From: Blastocatellia bacterium
GTDB lineage: Bacteria > Acidobacteriota > Blastocatellia > Pyrinomonadales > Pyrinomonadaceae
Assembly: GCA_003175865.1 (NCBI GenBank)
Contig: PSRF01000369.1
Coordinates: 1-6,798, forward strand
Reading direction: 5' to 3'
DNA length: 6,798 bases
Shown: one piece after another, positions 6,018 to 6,798 of the stretch
Position numbering within the stretch: the first letter of the stretch is position 1
Layout: the number at the start of each line of letters is the position of its first letter
Made by a program: the position numbers and the translations under genes
Notes under the pieces: generated by a model
Databases searched by the model: none
The model's input: the letters and a program-made list of their open reading frames with translations, nothing else
What the model was told of the DNA's origin: nothing

Positions 6018-6798
6018 CTAACGACCCCTTCTCTTCGAGCGAACAGCCGGCTTCTGCGGCGCTTCTCCGGGTGCCAGCACACGCCGCACAATGGGAGTAT
6101 TCATCTTGTACTTGCGATCAACCAGATTACCGCTGGTATCGCGAACTTTAAGAACAAAGACCGGCAGCGTCCCCTCCTTGTCGAAATTTTCGAGGCTCAC
6201 AGTTACGGGAAAAAAGCCCTCCAATTTTCGTTCCCGGTAAGCGGTTTCGTAGCGATGGCGGCGGACATTCCAACTGAACACCCGAACTTGATCGTAGTCA
6301 TACGGATTCCCATCTCGCGGCTCGCTGACTAGTACCAGATACTCGGGAACCTTTTTGTCGCCGTCCCGAACCTCATTTAAGACAAAGAACGCCTGGATCC
6401 GCTGCCCCTCGGCATACTGAGCAATATCGAGCGGCACGTCGAGATCGACCATGCGGGCCAGCACCCAGCCTGTGCGACCTTGTGCGTCGCGGATGAGCCA
6501 CCAGTCTTCCATCACCGGCTTAGGCGGCTCTTTCTTTCCTTTGTCGCCCACCGGGAGCCGCGCTCCCGGCTGCTTCTCACTCGTGGCACGCTTCAGGACG
6601 GACACCTTAGCGCCCAAGCTAATCTGATAGAGATGATCGGAGTCGCGCGCGGGCTCAAGATGAATGTTGGTGTCGTTTCGGGTACTTCCCGTGCCCTGTG
6701 GTGGATAGTTTTTCGCGTCCTGTGCGAGCTTCTGCAACTGATCGTACGTTTGCTGGCTGATCGTGTATCGCTGCTCAAGCCAGCCCTCGACACCGGCT
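6018..6798 (-). CDS. SH3-like-domain protein, N-terminus beyond the right edge
   Basis: The leftward frame ends at a TAG (6018-6020) and stays open to the window edge, giving 259 visible residues. An internal TTG at 6735-6737 could pass for a start, but upstream codons continue the protein (GVEGWLEQRYTISQQTYDQL), and GWLEQRY looks like the end of a first bacterial SH3-like domain. A second SH3-like domain spans about residues 46-121 (IHLEPA, SLGAKVSVLKRA, DWWLIRDAQGRTGWVLARMV), interrupted by a Lys/Pro/Gly-rich insert at about 73-96. A conserved beta-rich C-terminal region follows (121-245), ending in a very basic tail, KPAVRSKRRGR. Similar multi-SH3 proteins in Acidobacteriota are usually exported lipoproteins thought to sit in the envelope; the signal sequence would lie outside this window. 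SH3-like domains in bacteria often bind peptidoglycan or proteins, but no ligand or enzyme activity can be read here. Confidence 0.8.
   Translation of the reverse strand, partial: AGVEGWLEQRYTISQQTYDQLQKLAQDAKNYPPQGTGSTRNDTNIHLEPARDSDHLYQISLGAKVSVLKRATSEKQPGARLPVGDKGKKEPPKPVMEDWWLIRDAQGRTGWVLARMVDLDVPLDIAQYAEGQRIQAFFVLNEVRDGDKKVPEYLVLVSEPRDGNPYDYDQVRVFSWNVRRHRYETAYRERKLEGFFPVTVSLENFDKEGTLPVFVLKVRDTSGNLVDRKYKMNTPIVRRVLAPGEAPQKPAVRSKRRGR
6551..6569. repeat. GC-rich inverted repeat CCGGGAGC-CGC-GCTCCCGG inside the SH3 protein gene
   Basis: Perfect 8-base arms flank three bases. The repeat lies in the stretch encoding the low-complexity insert of the second SH3-like domain (PGARLPVG), where protein constraint is likely weak. 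No T tract follows on either strand, so it is not an intrinsic terminator. It could be a remnant of a short palindromic element or a coincidence of GC-rich codons. Confidence 0.4.

Noticed and set aside
5879..6151. Plus-strand open frame of 90 codons in the convergent gap
   Set aside because: It overlaps the 3' end of the SH3 gene on the opposite strand, has no ribosome site and no recognisable motif.
6018..6737. SH3 protein as a complete gene starting at the TTG at 6737
   Set aside because: The frame continues upstream to the window edge with family-like residues (GWLEQRY), so the TTG is most likely an internal Leu codon and the gene is partial.
1..6798. CRISPR arrays, insertion sequences, tRNA or rRNA genes, defence systems
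   Set aside because: I looked for regularly spaced repeats, transposase-like products, terminal repeats with target duplications and tRNA-like folds, and found none.

Overview
This window looks like a chromosomal segment from a member of the Acidobacteriota, probably class Terriglobia. The best evidence is the large gene on the minus strand. It encodes an Oar-like TonB-dependent receptor of about 1,170 residues, with an N-terminal carboxypeptidase-regulatory-like domain and the stereotyped barrel motifs that recur in large paralogous families in this phylum. The SH3-domain protein at the right edge and the moderately high G+C content fit the same assignment. The assignment comes from family recognition by eye, not from a database search.

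Layout from left to right. Positions 1-181 hold an open plus-strand frame that may be the C-terminal end of a gene starting outside the window; it has a winged-helix-like tail and low confidence. A strong intrinsic terminator at 208-235 closes the receptor gene, which runs leftward from 3777 to 262. An AT-rich divergent intergenic region (3778-4174) separates the receptor from two rightward genes and carries several inverted repeats. The rightward genes are a small DUF309 protein (4175-4558) and a DegT/DnrJ/EryC1/StrS-type PLP-dependent aminotransferase (4640-5833). The aminotransferase appears to have its own promoter, with an extended -10 box so close to the GTG start that the mRNA may be leaderless. 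After a 184-base convergent gap, a leftward SH3-like-domain protein (6018-6798) runs off the right edge with its N-terminus missing.

I see no single pathway joining these genes. The receptor probably imports a large substrate or displays an outer-membrane surface protein. The aminotransferase probably makes an amino-sugar nucleotide for surface polysaccharide, but no other sugar-nucleotide gene is visible. The DUF309 protein has no assigned role. I found no CRISPR array, insertion sequence, tRNA, rRNA or defence system. The most interesting points are the probable leaderless start, the paired cysteines of the receptor, and the inverted-repeat cluster upstream of the receptor. I found no convincing evidence of a previously undescribed system.
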